A stretch of DNA of 64,000 bases. It comes from Cymbomonas tetramitiformis (taxonomy: Eukaryota; Chlorophyta; Pyramimonadophyceae; Pyramimonadales; Pyramimonadaceae). This document shows positions 63,885 to 64,000 of this stretch, in pieces (the first letter of the stretch is position 1; each line of letters begins with the position of its first letter). Under the pieces are notes generated by a model. It saw only the letters and a program-made list of their open reading frames with translations. It searched no databases and was not told where the DNA came from. Where the stretch lies: the NCBI GenBank assembly GCA_001247695.2, contig LGRX02003713.1, positions 41,414 through 105,413 on the forward strand, read 5' to 3'. A program made the translations under genes and the position numbers.

Positions 63885-64000
63885 GCGTCGGGAGAGCCAG
63901 CAACGGGTGGGATATTGGAATATGGAGCGTCGGGAGAGCCAGCAACGGGTGGGATATTGGAATATGGAGCGTCGGGAGAGCCAGCAACGGGTGGGATATT
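63885..64000. repeat. 42-bp tandem repeat running off the window
   Basis: Units beginning GCGTCGGGAGAGCCAGCAAC at 63885, 63927 and 63969, identical to each other. The array continues past the window edge; its length is unknown. Confidence 0.95.

Overview
The window looks like nuclear DNA of a eukaryote with a large, transposon-dominated genome, probably an alga or another protist. This is inferred from the mix of element types: a Polinton/Maverick-type virus-like element, chromodomain Gypsy elements, a DIRS/Ngaro-like element, a LINE with an RNase H domain, CACTA/Plavaka transposase remains, pogo-like MITEs and long satellites. C5 methyltransferases captured by LTR retrotransposons have been reported in Symbiodinium and Klebsormidium, which fits an algal host, but the species cannot be named from the sequence. 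No rRNA, complete tRNA or CRISPR array was found. One assembly gap (Ns) lies at 10144-10607.

Layout. 1-6.9 kb is the end of an integrated Polinton-like element: packaging ATPase (cut by the window edge), two small proteins, protein-primed DNA polymerase B, a DDE integrase and a 202-aa protein. 6.9-7.1 kb holds hairpins. 7.1-9.6 kb is a decayed minus-strand coding region with about 407-bp tandem units. 9.58-10.14 kb is a pogo-like non-autonomous element. 11.4-12.3 kb is a decayed tnp2-type (CACTA/Plavaka) transposase. 12.7-21.7 kb is one LINE tail split by four nested insertions. 22.2-22.5 kb is another pogo-like MITE and 23.1-26.6 kb a DIRS/Ngaro-like element on the minus strand. 26.96-27.43 kb is the only convincing host gene, a small two-exon secreted protein. 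28.98-30.17 and 53.78-54.81 kb are two copies of a TTGTACC-ended element carrying a 14-bp VNTR.

30.2-36.6 kb is a minus-strand chromodomain Gypsy element. Between RNase H and integrase it carries an N6-adenine methyltransferase-like domain, and after the chromodomain it carries a C5-cytosine methyltransferase. Its gag is probably the minus-strand gag at 43.5-45.2 kb, separated from pol by a foldback-like element (36.6-43.5 kb) whose arms hold six inverted copies each of a 185-bp subrepeat. A plus-strand Gypsy element of a related family begins at about 45.2 kb (LTR end, PBS and gag, no pol). 56.8-64 kb is GC-rich, full of minisatellites and mostly unrecognised; a fragment resembling the His/Asp part of a C58-type cysteine protease lies at 57.15-57.49 kb.

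Almost every retroelement is broken by frameshifts, stop codons or deletions. Several insertions are nonetheless precisely bounded by target-site duplications, so the order of events can be read directly.
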